From Hippopus hippopus (taxonomy: Eukaryota > Mollusca > Bivalvia > Cardiida > Cardiidae): a stretch of 64,000 bases of DNA. Position numbers and translations under genes: made by a program. Position 1 is the stretch's first letter, and each line of letters starts with the position of its first letter. Under the pieces are notes generated by a model. It had not been told where the DNA came from. It was given only the letters and a program-made list of their open reading frames with translations, and searched no databases. This document shows positions 1 through 10,801 of the stretch, piece after piece. The stretch lies in assembly GCA_946811185.2 (NCBI GenBank), contig OX328101.1, positions 29,372,122 through 29,436,121 of the forward strand. The letters run 5' to 3'.

Positions 1-39
1 CCTGATACCGTATATAATTTTTTTCTAGCAAATGAATTT

Positions 40-420
40 TAATTTCGCACGTAAATATTTTCGTGACTTATACACGATATATATATTCTATACACAATAA
101 ATTTATTTTATACACAATATATATTTTTTTCACTCAATTTTTCTTTGTACACAATACATTTATTTTATACACAAGGTATTTTTTTTTTACCCAATAAATA
201 TTTTATACACAATAACTACTTTTTTAAACACAATATATATCTTTTAACTCAATAAATATTTTTTTTTACACAATAAATATAATTCATACCCAATATATAA
301 TTTTTTACTCAATAAATATTTTTATACACTATGAATATATCATATACACAATATATATGAATCATTCATACATAATAAATTTATTTTATAGACAATAAAT
401 ATATTAATATAGAATATAAA
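40..420. repeat. AT-rich minisatellite, ~20-22 bp degenerate unit
   Basis: A short motif close to TATACACAATAAATATTTT recurs about 15 times with small length changes. CACAATA and CTCAATA variants alternate along the strand. It is almost pure A/T apart from the repeated C of the ACACAA core. No open frame of note crosses it. The array may extend left beyond the window. Confidence 0.85.
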
Positions 421-1146
421 TTTTTAATATGGAAGACATATATTATCAGATACAATATAGCAACATATTTCACGCCATTGACTGAGTCTAAAAATTTCTG
501 TTGTTTGGTAAATGAATAATACTGGTAATTCAAAGATATAGCGAAATCCAACACATGCGTAACCTTAAGCAAAAAAAGTAAAATAAACAGACAAAATAAA
601 TGTACGTTGCCCCGGGTTGGAATCGAACCTTCAGCCCCAAAGTTAAACGGTGTCCCTGATAAACATGTGTGTGTATATTCGCGTAAAAACTTAGCTGTAT
701 CAAGGGAAGTAACCAATCGACCCATAAGTCAGAAAAATTGTGACAATCCGGCACGTCGCTAGAACGGCGCTTAAATCAGGATACACATTATTAGGATACA
801 TATTGAAAATATATATTTGCATAAAACAACTCAGAAATGATTCTATAAATAATGGAATTTGCCGTTGAAAGGGTAGAAAACAGTGCCGGGAATGGAGATA
901 ATGCTGATTTGCAAGAGTTTCTCCTTATGATAAATAAGATTTGTTTCGAAACAGATGTTTTGTTTGTTGGATTGAATGTGGTATTACGCGACTTTCAATA
1001 ATATTTCAGTCTATCACAAAAACAGCTCACAAATTCATTCCCTACTTGACTCAACGGTAAGTTCGGCTAAACTTAGCGCTGGTGAAACCATAGGCCTCTG
1101 AAACTCCATCGGTCTGTCAAGGGATAACGACATTTACATTATCAGA
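421..1146. other. non-coding flank with a tRNA-like/SINE-head fragment
   Basis: I see no gene here. Around 605-680 the minus strand carries a B-box-like GGTTCGATTCC variant, resembling the tRNA-derived head of a SINE. The short frames on the minus strand are AT-rich and have no recognisable domain. Confidence 0.4.
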
Positions 1147-1317
1147 CACTGTTACTATAAATAGCACATTGGGGATTCCCTCTATATCGTATATAGTAAG
1201 AGATGGTGTGCAACGAAATCGAAGAAAATTTCAATTTTTTTTCGATTTCGTTGCACACCTTGTCTTACTATACACGATATAGAGGGAGTCGCTAATGTGC
1301 TATTTATAGAAACAGTG
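1147..1317. mobile_element. long hairpin element (foldback MITE), ~85-bp arms
   Basis: CACTGTTACTATAAATAGCA at the left end is mirrored by TGCTATTTATAGAAACAGTG at the right end. The inner arms (TCTATATCGTATATAGTAAG, GGTGTGCAACGAAATCGA) are mirrored almost completely around an A/T-rich centre at about 1231-1240. A partial second copy of one arm (GATATAGAGGCGATGCACCA and on) lies at 1350-1380. The architecture is that of a foldback MITE; the family is unknown to me and no transposase is present. Confidence 0.8.
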
Positions 1318-1639
1318 TTAATGAAAATTTGAATAATTATATATTCCGTGATATAGAGGCGATGCACCAATGTGCTATAAGTGTTCCATGATCGACCAAG
1401 GAGAGTTTTAGTGTTCCGTGATAGACCAATACAGCTTCAAAGGCCTGTGGTGAAACATACCATGGCACGTGTACTTGAATAGCACTTTGAGAGCTGTCAT
1501 CGTTTCACCGTGATCGTATAACTGAGATAAAGTTGAAAGCGGGGTAAACTTGACGCCGTAAAATCAGTTTAGTTTCAGTAGTCGGTAGTCTATCGACCTA
1601 TGTAAGTCCTCCACGCCTTATAGGTGTTCGATTAAGAAT

Positions 1640-1870
1640 GTAATCTTTTTTTTTGCGTGAAAACCGGTCCAGGAAGTCCGGGTTCGATCACGGCTTCAAC
1701 AATCCTGCGTTTCCAAAGGCTGTGGGAACATGGCCTCGGGGGAAAAAATATGGAAACAGGAGAAAATGCTGGCATTGCATTTTCTCCTTTTCCCGTAATG
1801 ATTACTTTGCTGTAAAAGAGAAATTCTTTCATTTAAGCTACGTTTGAAACTTGTCTGCAACTGTAATACA
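1640..1870 (-). mobile_element. F1 hairpin MITE, degenerate copy
   Basis: The hairpin core is recognisable (GGAGAAAATGCTGGCATTGC followed by the mirrored TTTTCTCCTTTTCCC). The flanking parts of the F1 consensus are weak. Ends are not clear. Confidence 0.55.
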
Positions 1871-2540
1871 CATGGAACAATGTAATATTTTATATATAAT
1901 TTTTTGTCGGGTAAAAAGTTAAATTTAAGGGACCCAAGGCAAGCGCTGCAAATCCAGATTCCAGAATGTACATAAAAAACGTGATTTATCTCCGTAAAAT
2001 CGCTGAAATCTAATTATAGTGGAGAAATTTAGCCTATAACACTGTATACATGTCTGTTAAGAGTCGAATATTGAAACTAGACTGGTATATAATCTATGTT
2101 GGAATGTAAATGATTTGTCTTACAGTAGACAGCAGTAAATGTTGCATCATATTTTTTTCACAGCAACACTGTCCGACTTTTAATTTTGCTTGGCAACATT
2201 CCAGGGCATTTATTATAGATTTAGATCTGCTCTATTCAATTCAGAATTAAACTCGATCTAAGAAAAGATCCAATTTCTGTTTAGAAATGGTGCCATTTCT
2301 CTATTATCCTCCTTACATGGCAATGTGAAATCTTATAAATGAACTATTTCTGCAAGTCCACCCTGTTGTAATCATATATAGGTCTACAAGTCTGTTATCA
2401 TTTAGGTCTACAACACATTCCGTTCTTGTAAGACTCTCAGAATATGTAATTGATGTTAACAATCATTTTCTCTTGTTCAGACAATGTCTTTCTTGTTTAT
2501 CTAGACAAATCCTTCATTTAAACCGCATTTGTATTTCTAG

Positions 2541-2609
2541 TTGGCACGCGCTTTGAATATGGACGAGTCTAACTTTTACCGCTTCATACAGAGACGATTC
2601 GTTCGGCAG
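2541..2609 (+). other. unassigned candidate exon upstream of HECA
   Basis: This is a 69-bp open segment between a good acceptor (GTATTTCTAG at 2531-2540) and a strong donor (CAG|GTATGT at 2610). One frame reads 23 codons ending SNFYRFIQRRFVRQ. I do not recognise the peptide. Spliced to the AG just before the HECA start it would not be in the HECA frame, so it could be a 5' UTR exon, an exon of another transcript, or chance. Confidence 0.2.
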
Positions 2610-2639
2610 GTATGTTATTTACAACCCGTGTTGGCTCTC

Positions 2640-2944
2640 CACTTTGACCCAGATAGCTTTTTTGTAGTAAACAAGCCCTGAACGGGCTTATTATCATATC
2701 CAAGTTCAGTTCAGGGTCAAGGTAACGGTTAACCAATGGAAAACGAGGTTTAGCCCTGAACTAGAAATCAACCAATCAAATATCTCCATTAGGAGAACCC
2801 GACCGATCAATGCAAAACAAAACATTCTGTTTTAGCCGGGGAATTTATTGGTCAAAGTGTGAATTTCGAGAGGATTTTCTAGTAAAATACAACGTGACAG
2901 TTGATTGTTTGGATGTAAAATAGTTTAGAAGGTAATTTGCAAGA
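2640..2944 (+). promoter_or_regulatory. HECA upstream region
   Basis: This short segment lies immediately 5' of the HECA start and is free of the repeat families seen elsewhere. It has CCAAT motifs near 2733 (AACCAATGG) and 2770 (ACCAATC), and an imperfect palindrome around 2675-2690 (AGCCCTGAACGGGCTT). No TATA box is convincing. Calling it a promoter is an inference from position. Confidence 0.3.
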
Positions 2945-4453
2945 ATGCCAGGTCAGAAGCATGCGAAAGTGCAACGTCAAAATGCACACCGAGCGGACGC
3001 TAATAACAACGTGCATGTGCAGCATCATGAAAACAACAATAATCATAATGGCCCCCGTCCGGCAGGCCAGCAGAACGCAAGGATGCAGAGATGCTGCCGC
3101 CCGAAAGGATGCGAGTTTAGGGAAGAGCTGATAGATAACGAAAACCCTGAAGATGCAATTCGAGTCGTTTGCAATAATGAAGGATGCGACCAAGGCACAT
3201 GGATGCATAAAAGTTGTTTCGATGAATGGGAGCTTGCCGTATTGGCGTATCTGAAATCATGTGGTCGTGCGCGGAGCTGGAGCGAGAAGCAAAGGCTTCA
3301 GAACCTGTGGACCAAGAAGGGCTACGATCTAGCCTATAAAGCATGTGATTGCAACTGTAACCGGGGGCATTTGAGGAAAGATTTGGATTATGTGGCCCCT
3401 ATAAGACTGGACAACGCTCCCAAAAAGAAGCACAAGAAAAAATGCCCATCAAAACCCGAGCTGAATAATGGCAACCCCACTGGACGGGAGAGGAGGTTCT
3501 CAGGCAATGGCAATACTCCTTCAAATACAACCCAGCATTCAAATACCAATGTGAATGCTCGCTTGATCAGTGCAAAGGATAATGAGAACAATCATATACT
3601 TAAAGCTACTCCTAGTATAGCGATTATGACCTCAAAGCCAAAAGAGCAGCGTATACGTACAGACAGTATTAGCAGTACCAGCAGCAGTCCCCCAAATTCT
3701 GTTTCGTCGTGCAACTCTGGATCTGGCTCCCCAGTCCCAGTGAACCAGCAGGCCGCCCAAAATGGTGCTATCATTCGAGTCACTGCCAGACCCAAGTTTG
3801 AATTTCCTGATTACAACAGTGGCTCTTCTGCTGAATCAGGTGCAAGTATATTCCGGAGACGTCAGGATTTGTCAGCATTTAATGTTCTACCAAAGCATAA
3901 GCAAAATCCGTACCATATAAAGATGGAGGATGAAACTGTGACTGGAAATGATGATGTTCGCAACTTTGTTCTGAATCACCTAAGTACCTACAAAATAACT
4001 TCCTTGAACTGTGTTCTTTGCAAGAATGACTTGTGTATATTTGACAGATATCCATTAATTGATGGCACTCTCTTCCTGTCTCCTCAAGCCTACGACAGCC
4101 AGGCGTTACGAGTTATATCAGAAGGTCATCTGCAGTACATCAATGCCGTATGCGTAACCTGCCTTGAAGGTAAAAGTGATGTCCAGTGTGCAGCTTGTAA
4201 ACGCAAGTGGGATGGCAGTGCCCTCTTGCTTGGATCAATGTATTCCTATGATATATTTGCAGCTATGCCATGTTGTCAGAAACGGCTGACATGCAAACAC
4301 TGTCGCCGTGCCGTTATCGATGTAAACACTGGTTTGTCATATTTCAGTGAGTACAGTCACATGATACCATGCCCTTACTGCAAAGCTTATGACTATCATT
4401 TCATTAGACCCCTAAACGAGACCTTCCATATTAAGATGTCTTTATGGCATTAA
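2945..4453 (+). CDS. HECA: Headcase protein homolog, complete, single exon
   Basis: This is a 502-residue homolog of Drosophila headcase and human HECA, a cytoplasmic/nuclear cysteine-rich protein that restrains branching, proliferation and growth signalling in flies and acts as a cell-cycle brake in human cells. The N-terminal Cys/His domain spans about residues 49-146 (C50, C51, C56, C76, C81, H88, C91, C106, C134, C136, C138, H142) and includes the family signatures VVCNNEGC, GTWMHKSCF, GRARSWSEKQ and LWTKKGYDLA. A basic KKKHKKK stretch (160-166) may be a nuclear signal. A low-complexity Ser/Asn/Pro linker follows (about 180-300). The C-terminal headcase domain (about 305-490) has NCVLCK, LIDGTLFLSP, AVCVTCLEG, KRKWDGS, MYSYDIFAA, PCCQKRLTCKHC and YFSEYS, with Cys pairs at 356/359, 403/406, 415/418, 450/453 and 476/479. 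The MPGQK start matches the MPN-type start of vertebrate HECA and no upstream in-frame ATG is better. Length is close to human HECA. No frameshift or internal stop is seen. The uninterrupted frame means no coding introns here. Confidence 0.96.
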   Translation: MPGQKHAKVQRQNAHRADANNNVHVQHHENNNNHNGPRPAGQQNARMQRCCRPKGCEFREELIDNENPEDAIRVVCNNEGCDQGTWMHKSCFDEWELAVLAYLKSCGRARSWSEKQRLQNLWTKKGYDLAYKACDCNCNRGHLRKDLDYVAPIRLDNAPKKKHKKKCPSKPELNNGNPTGRERRFSGNGNTPSNTTQHSNTNVNARLISAKDNENNHILKATPSIAIMTSKPKEQRIRTDSISSTSSSPPNSVSSCNSGSGSPVPVNQQAAQNGAIIRVTARPKFEFPDYNSGSSAESGASIFRRRQDLSAFNVLPKHKQNPYHIKMEDETVTGNDDVRNFVLNHLSTYKITSLNCVLCKNDLCIFDRYPLIDGTLFLSPQAYDSQALRVISEGHLQYINAVCVTCLEGKSDVQCAACKRKWDGSALLLGSMYSYDIFAAMPCCQKRLTCKHCRRAVIDVNTGLSYFSEYSHMIPCPYCKAYDYHFIRPLNETFHIKMSLWH

Positions 4454-5815
4454 TGTTAGAGTGTCTTTAGCTGAATCTTAGATAGTTTTAGCTTAGATAA
4501 CTTTAACCTGTTACTATGCTGGCTGAACATACCAAAACCTAGTAAGAATAGCAAAATATCTTTCTTACATTAAGTTACCAAAAACAAGACATTGCATTAA
4601 AAGGAGCAATTTCTTGTTACAAGCAGTTACTCCTCATCCTTGTTCATTTTACTACTGGGTTGTGGTATGTCATGGTTGTATGGTAATTAGTTAGAAGACT
4701 TCATGAAATTTCAGCAAAAGACATCATAGCAAACAAGTGCTATCTTTTTTTCCCCAACAGAATTCTGCTGGTTTTTTCCATATGCATATAGTTATTTTTT
4801 TGTACTAAACTCCTGTAGTGCTAGATGTATAAACTGGACATTTTCAGTAAGTTAAATGGGAGTTAAAGGGCTGATTTTGTTGAAAGTGGCAAAGAAACTG
4901 ACTGTAGATCTAAGAACAGACTGCATGTATTGTTGTCTGAATTTGGATCTACCCTGTCAGCACAAGCAATAAAATTTGGGTTCAGCGCTACGTGGGTTGA
5001 TAAAATACATGTAATCTTCCAGTATAGTTATGGTGTAGTATACTAGTCAACCATTGACCGTTATTGAAGCCATTCCTGTTGCCAGATAGGCACGATTTGA
5101 AATGTTATTCTTCATCTTATGTTGACATTGTTGACACTGTCAAATGAGATATTCTTGCTAAAAGGCCTCTAAATTTGAATCTGTTTAGTTTTTTGCTTGT
5201 CTGCTGAAAATATTGCTTTCATTTACAATTTCACAATGTGTATGTACTGAAATGTTGATATAATCATGATTGACTTGATGCCTTGTGCAACGTATAATCA
5301 TGCTTGACTTGATGCCTTGTGCAACGTATGAATTCCTTTGTTTGTTAAGTTTGTTGGAGAATGGGTCAAATTTAGATCAGTACAAATTAAATGCAGACTT
5401 GAAATTTGTGACAAACATATTTGAGCTGTTTTTCCTGTTGTTTTAAAACTCTTTTTGCCAATGATTTCATTATCGATCAGTCTAAATTCTTGTCCTTTGG
5501 GAAAGAGGTAATATTTTCTTTAGAGAGCAAACCATCACTTTTATAACATTTTGTGCATAGAATCTGATTATCCTTCAATTTTGATGTTAATTGGATACTG
5601 CAGTTGCAAACTTTGCCAGGAAAGAAAGTTAATTGTCTATAGCAGATACATGTATAATAGCATTTTTCTATAAACATTGTTATATGATAAATAAGCACCC
5701 TTTGATTGTTATAAGCACCCTATGGTCTTAGAGTTATTCTTGCTAGAATGTTTGGTTCTGTGAATTTATACAGTACACTCTATTGAATTGAGATTAGATA
5801 AGACAGATATAAATT
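4454..5815 (+). other. HECA 3' flank / probable 3' UTR
   Basis: This is T-rich sequence after the HECA stop and free of obvious transposons up to about 5815. A polyadenylation signal AATAAA lies at 4968-4973. A later one on the same strand is at 17598-17603, so the transcript end cannot be fixed from sequence. It contains a 34-bp tandem duplication at 5260-5327. Confidence 0.5.
5260..5327. repeat. 34-bp tandem duplication
   Basis: Two adjacent copies of a 34-bp unit starting ATAATCATG and containing GACTTGATGCCTTGTGCAAC differ by only one base. It lies in the HECA 3' flank. Confidence 0.85.
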
Positions 5816-5817
5816 CT

Positions 5818-6247
5818 TAAAGCCCCTTTCATACCTGGAAGAAGCCTTTTGAAATATTGCGGGAAAAGGACATACTGTTGGTAATCAGAATTTTCTTCTC
5901 TTTCTCATGTTTTCTTCCCTTCAAAAGACAAATTTATCTTGCAATTCATGCCACCTTGAATTTGTTGTCTGTAGATCACACACTCAATTTTGCCGAGTCT
6001 AAAATTTTGTCCTGAAGTAAAAAAGATTACTCTGTACTAAACGACAAATTTTCAGATTGGTCCATATCCAAAGCATTTGCAGACAACAAACTTACACTGA
6101 AGCAAAAATGATGAGATTTTGAAAGAGTGAAAAATATTGTGGGAAAAGGAGAAAATGCTACAACCATTTTCTTCTTTTCCCATAATGTTTTCAAAAGCCT
6201 TCTTTCACAGTCTCGTTTAAACTCTGGATTGCTTGGTAAAGGGTCAA
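5818..6247. mobile_element. two adjacent F1 hairpin MITEs in opposite orientation
   Basis: The left copy (about 5818-6028) reads in the forward sense: AGAAGCCTTTTGAAA, hairpin, then GCCGAGTCTAAAATTTTGTC. The right copy (about 6030-6247) reads in reverse: ACTAAACGACAAATTTT, hairpin at 6126-6190, then GGTAAAGGGTCAA. Both are diverged and lack intact TTAA ends. Confidence 0.7.
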
Positions 6248-6464
6248 GGGAAAGGGTTGATTTAGGTGGAATGAACTTTTGCTTATTTCAGATATTAGGA
6301 TTTGTGGCCTAATTAAGTTCACCCCTGTGAATGTCTGTTCAAGCTTGTTTATTTGGCAAAATTTTTGCCTGAAGTACAAATATTTTACCGCTGTTTATCT
6401 GCAGGCCCACAGTTTTGTTCATACTATAGAATAGAGGACTTACGAAGACCATGAAAAATTGAGA

Positions 6465-6635
6465 ATGTATTATGAGCCATGCTCCAACTTTAGGGGGTTT
6501 AGTGCATCTCCCTGATGCATAGTACCAAGCAACTCGTCACACAATCATGGATCCATGAAATGCATTTTGCGCAACCTCCAACTGAATCATGATGAAGTAC
6601 ACTGGTCCTTTGACATGCAGAAAATTGACCAATAG
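6465..6635 (-). mobile_element. F3 MITE, truncated
   Basis: ATGAGCCATGCTC, then TGATGCATAGTACCAAGCAA, ATGGATCCATGAAATGCATTTTG and GGTCCTTTGACATGCAGAAA match the right half of F3 in reverse orientation. The central CAGCCTGCGC hairpin and the other terminus are missing. Confidence 0.65.
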
Positions 6636-7019
6636 CAAAAAGTGTCAGCACTTTTATCAATTTATTCTCAAGACTGTTATCAATTTATTCTCAAGATGAT
6701 AAATATTTGTCCAATGTTTAAAAACTTTATGAGTTTTCTAAAAGCAGAGATCCTGGGTTGCTCAGTGGTAAATGTAGGATTTGTGATCTGGAGCCTGAGC
6801 CTAGTGCTGATAAAAGCAAGGACATACATGAAAATGTAAGATTTTGTTGTGATATAACTGAAACAATGTTGAAAGTGGGGTGAAACACCATTCAATCAGT
6901 GTCAATCTGTTTAAACAGTTGTAGTGCTAATTGAAATTGACATTGCAGTCATTACCAAAGCAGAAATGTTGCAATTTTAAGGCCTGTTTTTTTTTGTGTG
7001 TGTGAGTGTTTGACTAGAA

Positions 7020-8200
7020 AAAGAGGACATTGTAGATACTGGATAAGACTGTATGTCCTGTGCAGTCTGATCTTGATCTACCAAATCTGCAGAAGCAACT
7101 AAATCTGGTATAGCAGTTTTCGGGTAAAGATCAAAGTATTTTTCCATGAAGTGGTTTTTTTTTTTCGAAAAAGCATTGTCTTCTTTTTCATCAGGTTTTA
7201 CTTATTTTACATAAAACATAATAATTACATACTAATGATAATTACGCACTAGTTTCAGGCATTTCTCAATTTAAAAATGACATGCAAATGATGAAGATTT
7301 GGAATAGGGGAAAGCACTGAGGGAAAAAGAGCAATTCACATTTCTTGTTAGAAGCCAAAACTCCTTTGAAATTTTAACAGACAACAAAATTTAGAATTGA
7401 ACAAATTGAAAGCATTTTACAGACCACAAATGTTGTACAAGTTATGACAGATGTCTTTGAAAGGTTAGAAAGCATAGTAGGAAAAAGTCCTTTTCCTTGA
7501 GGTAGGTAAAAATCGGGATAGTTTGGTAAAGGGTTAACTCATTTCCTTGAAATATTCAAAATTCATGTATCGCAGTAGCTCAAACACTGTATATTTGTTT
7601 GGAAATGGGTTAATGAGAAAGGATAAATGTTTAGAGATAAGGTTGAAAGTTCAAGTCTTGAGCCAGTACAATTACCTAAATCTTGCATTACAAACATGAA
7701 CCCTCTCCAGTTGTTAACAGTTTAGATAAATCCAAATTGAAAAGCAAAATGGAGACAACCAGAAATGGCAAATCTGATGGGATTCATCTTTTTAAGGGTC
7801 TTTTTCTGTGAGGGAAGCTAACATAATTTCTTCAGTCAGGCAGAAAATTGTCACATCTTGTAATTTTATGGCTGCCTTGACAAGAATGTCTGTCAAAAAA
7901 TCGGACTGTAGTTAAATGATCAGAGTACATGTTCTTTGCAGTCAGATCTTGACCGTCACAGTCTGCCAAAGCGGGGATACATTGAACTCTCACTCCACGT
8001 AAAGCTAAGGGTTAGAGTTATAGTGAAACTGTAGGTGGTTTGATGGAAACTGACAGACTGAGACTTCACCTTTATCTCACTGAGCATATTTTATTTTGCT
8101 TTGAAGGACAATGTTGATAAAGATCATAGAGCACAGGCCTTGCAGTCTGGTCATTGATCCACACTGTATGCTACTTAGTAACATGCGGGCCAAAACTGGA
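7020..8200. mobile_element. degenerate F1/F2 remnants
   Basis: Fragments of the F2 hairpin (TGTGCAGTCTGATCTTGATC or close variants) occur near 7055-7080, 7920-7980 and 8110-8180. A weak F1 remnant lies around 7310-7530. No gene is visible. These are too diverged to give element ends. Confidence 0.5.
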
Positions 8201-8269
8201 CTTATTTGTGCTCTATTTTGGCTGTTTTTCCTTTTTGAGAAGATCCAAACCATGTATACCAGATGATCA

Positions 8270-8460
8270 TACTTAAGATTTGACCAAATTGAAAGCAGTT
8301 GCAGTCCAAAAAGTAAATGTAGATCTAGCTGAAATGATAGAATTTGTCTTTTAAAAGTTAGAAAACATTGTGGGAAAAGGAGAAAATGCTGGTTATCAGC
8401 AATTTCTCCTTTTCCCACAAGGTTTTCATAAGGCCCTTTCCACAGGAGTGGATATAAGAC
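8270..8460 (-). mobile_element. F1 hairpin MITE, partial
   Basis: AATTGAAAGCAGTTGCAGTC leads into a well-kept hairpin at about 8365-8425 (GTGGGAAAAGGAGAAAATGC and its mirror) and a truncated right end. Orientation is reverse relative to the copy at 10802. Confidence 0.75.
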
Positions 8461-8829
8461 AGCAATTGTGAGGTGAAGTGTTAAAAGAGCTTGAAAGGGG
8501 CAAGGTCAAACTATGTGGGTTGACTTGAGGTAAGAGTACATGTACTTCTATACTTTTTATCAATATTTATTTTCCGGCCGCTTCTACTGCTATTTGTCCT
8601 CTGTATTTCAAGGGCATTAGGATACAGATTCTTTAGGTCTAAATGAATGACAAACTTTTTTAACATGTCACAAAGCAATTCCAGTTTTAAAGGAAGTAAT
8701 AAGTTCACTCCTATACTGTTATGTGGCAGTTAGCCTCTGTAATCTATCGAAATTCAGGCTGTATATTTATATACCACTGTTAATACAATTGTCAGAAAGT
8801 AGATACATATACTTAAGGATTTTTTGGAG

Positions 8830-9330
8830 AAGTTTGACCCTGTACTAAACAATGCCTTGTCTTAAGATTGATTGATTGATTGTATGGTGTTAATGCCGTT
8901 TTTCAACATTATTTCAGTTACGTTGCGGCGGCCAGTGCACCTATCCATGCTTTCCTGGAGTCTCTTTTACCAGTACTCCGCACAATTTTCTTTCCAAGCC
9001 ACTGGCTGCTTTCCCACATAACCATCGTCAAAACAATGATCAGCGGTGGGAGAGGAATCAATCCTGTCGCATTGACTATCATCAATCCTCGGAAAGAGAT
9101 TGGCCGAGCCAGGGATCGAACCCACGACCCGCCTTGTCTTAAGAACTCAGGGAGGATGGCTTTTGAAAATATTGTGGGAAAAGGAGAAAATGATCGTAAC
9201 CAGCGATGTTTTCTTCCACTGTTTTTCTTACTCTTTGCAAGGGTAAATCCTAATTGTTGAGCCATATTTGATATGATGCCTGCAAATACTTTTAACTTGG
9301 GCAAGTCTAAGATTTCATCATTTGGTAATA
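8830..9330 (+). mobile_element. F1 MITE interrupted by a SINE
   Basis: The F1 start (CCTGTACTAAACAATGCC) at about 8839 and its continuation (GGCTTTTGAAAATATTGTGG) at about 9157 are separated by a SINE with a 14-bp target-site duplication. The right end reads GGCAAGTCTAAGATTTCATC, then TTTGGTAATAGG. F1 was therefore here before the SINE. Confidence 0.85.
8868..9130 (-). mobile_element. tRNA-derived SINE (family S1), 5' truncated, exact TSD
   Basis: The tail at the left is repeated TTGA/ATTG (CAATCAATCAA on the minus strand). The body includes the family marks GGCGGCCAGTGCACCTATCC and CCAAGCCACTGGCTGC. The right end stops inside the tRNA-like head, after the B-box GGATCGAACCC. The 14-bp GCCTTGTCTTAAGA flanks it exactly at 8854-8867 and 9131-9144, the mark of LINE-type target-primed insertion. 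Confidence 0.9.
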
Positions 9331-9339
9331 GGATTACCC

Positions 9340-9765
9340 ATTACCACAAAATCTAGAGTTTTAATGACTTTGAGAAAGAAAGCTTTTGAGAACATTGTGG
9401 GAAAAAGAGAAAATGCTGGTAACCAGCATTTTCCTTTCCCACAATGTTTTCTGCCTTTTTTGAGACATATCTCATAATCTTAGCCTCATTTGATCTGTCA
9501 TCTGCAACTGGTTTGAATTTAAACAAGTTTTAAAAAAAGTTTTGTTTTTCACTCTTTGCCAGATAGGAAAATGTTAGACTTGTCAAAATTGAAAGCGTTT
9601 GCATTTTGCAGACCACAAATTGAATGAGGCTGAAATAATGAAACTTGTAATTGAAAGGGAAGAAAACGTGGGAAAGAAGAAAATGCTGGTGCATTGCATT
9701 TTCTCCTTTTCCCACAGTGTTTTTCAAAAAACTTCTTTCCAAGGGTTAGAATATAGAATTAGACC
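9340..9765. mobile_element. two F1 hairpin MITEs, head to tail
   Basis: The first copy (about 9340-9535, forward) has a hairpin at 9393-9452. The second (about 9545-9765, reverse) has its core at 9662-9722 and reads TTAGACTTGTCAAAATTGAAAG on the left. Neither retains both TTAA ends. Confidence 0.7.
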
Positions 9766-9771
9766 TATATA

Positions 9772-10038
9772 TGGCTTGCAACATGCGAAAAGGGGCATTC
9801 AGACATTTGCGTAAAGTGTCGTCTCAGATCAGCCTGCGCAGTCCGCGCAGGCTGATTCGAGACGGCACTTTACGATTACATTAAATTTTGTGCTACAGTA
9901 GACTTGCGCAAAACAGAAAATTACATAAAAACGGAAAGTGCCGTCTCGGATTAGCCTGCGCGGACTGCGCAGGCTGATCCAAGACGACACTTTACGCAAA
10001 TGTCCGAATGCCCCTTTTCGCGTGTTGCAGGCCATATA
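9772..10038. mobile_element. F4 double-hairpin MITE
   Basis: The termini are TATGGCTTGCAACATGCGAA and the mirrored TTCGCGTGTTGCAGGCCATA. Inside are two separate long hairpins with TCAGCCTGCGC stems, at 9829-9855 (loop AGTCC) and 9951-9977 (loop GGACT, the same loop read on the other strand). The element is therefore an inverted pair of hairpins. The central spacer carries GAGCTACAGTAGACTTGCG or a close variant. A second copy is at 37820-38080. Confidence 0.9.
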
Positions 10039-10614
10039 TGCCTCCCCTCCCCCCTTTCCTTTCCAATTTTGAAAGTGGTCAAGTCAAAAAGAAATTGCAA
10101 TGGACCCTAGTTTGTTTTTTTCTCTTTTGAAAGTTTTTATCCAATCTACACTCTATAGGATTCAGAATTGCATCACATTTTCATGCAGGAAGAAAAATAG
10201 ATTGATAAAAAATTCGGTCACAAGACCTGATGTTTTTATCAGCACTTGAATTACATTAACCATATTGCACCATAATATCGCATGTTGGATAATGAATTGT
10301 GTTGAAGCATAGTCACATGCTTCAGTCGACATCTTCTCTTCATGTCTTAAAACAAAGTTTCATTAGACCAACTTGAAAACACATTTTGTTAAGTATTAAT
10401 TATCAGCATGAATTGGGGTTGAGTATTTAGAATACTTACATACATCATTTTGAGCAGTTTCTACTATTGTTACAATGTTTGCAAGTAGAAAAAATGGTTT
10501 ACTGCAAGAAGAAAGAATTTGTCTGTAGATCAGTGTTGTATTGCATCAGTGCTTTAAGTATATACATTAGTAATGTTTTGTTTACTGTTTACTGAACAGT
10601 TCTGATTTTTGACA

Positions 10615-10800
10615 CACCTGTGGAAGACAGTGTTTGAAAACATTGTGGTAAAAGGAGAAAATGCTGGTAACCACCATTATCTCCTTTTCCCACAATGTTT
10701 TCAACCCTTTCAAAAGCAGAAATCATAATTTGAGCTACATTTGATTTTTTGTCCGCAAAATGCTTTCAATTTGATGAAGTCAAAAAGTTTGAAATTATAG
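10615..10800 (+). mobile_element. F1 hairpin MITE, 5' truncated
   Basis: It begins near GTTTGAAAACATTGTGG. The hairpin is at 10636-10702, followed by GAGCTACATTTGATTTTTTG and GCTTTCAATTTGATGAAGTC. It ends against the next, complete F1 copy. Confidence 0.75.
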
Positions 10801-10801
10801 T

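Noticed and set aside
2879..3208. 109-codon minus-strand frame at the start of HECA
   Set aside because: A shadow of the HECA coding strand.
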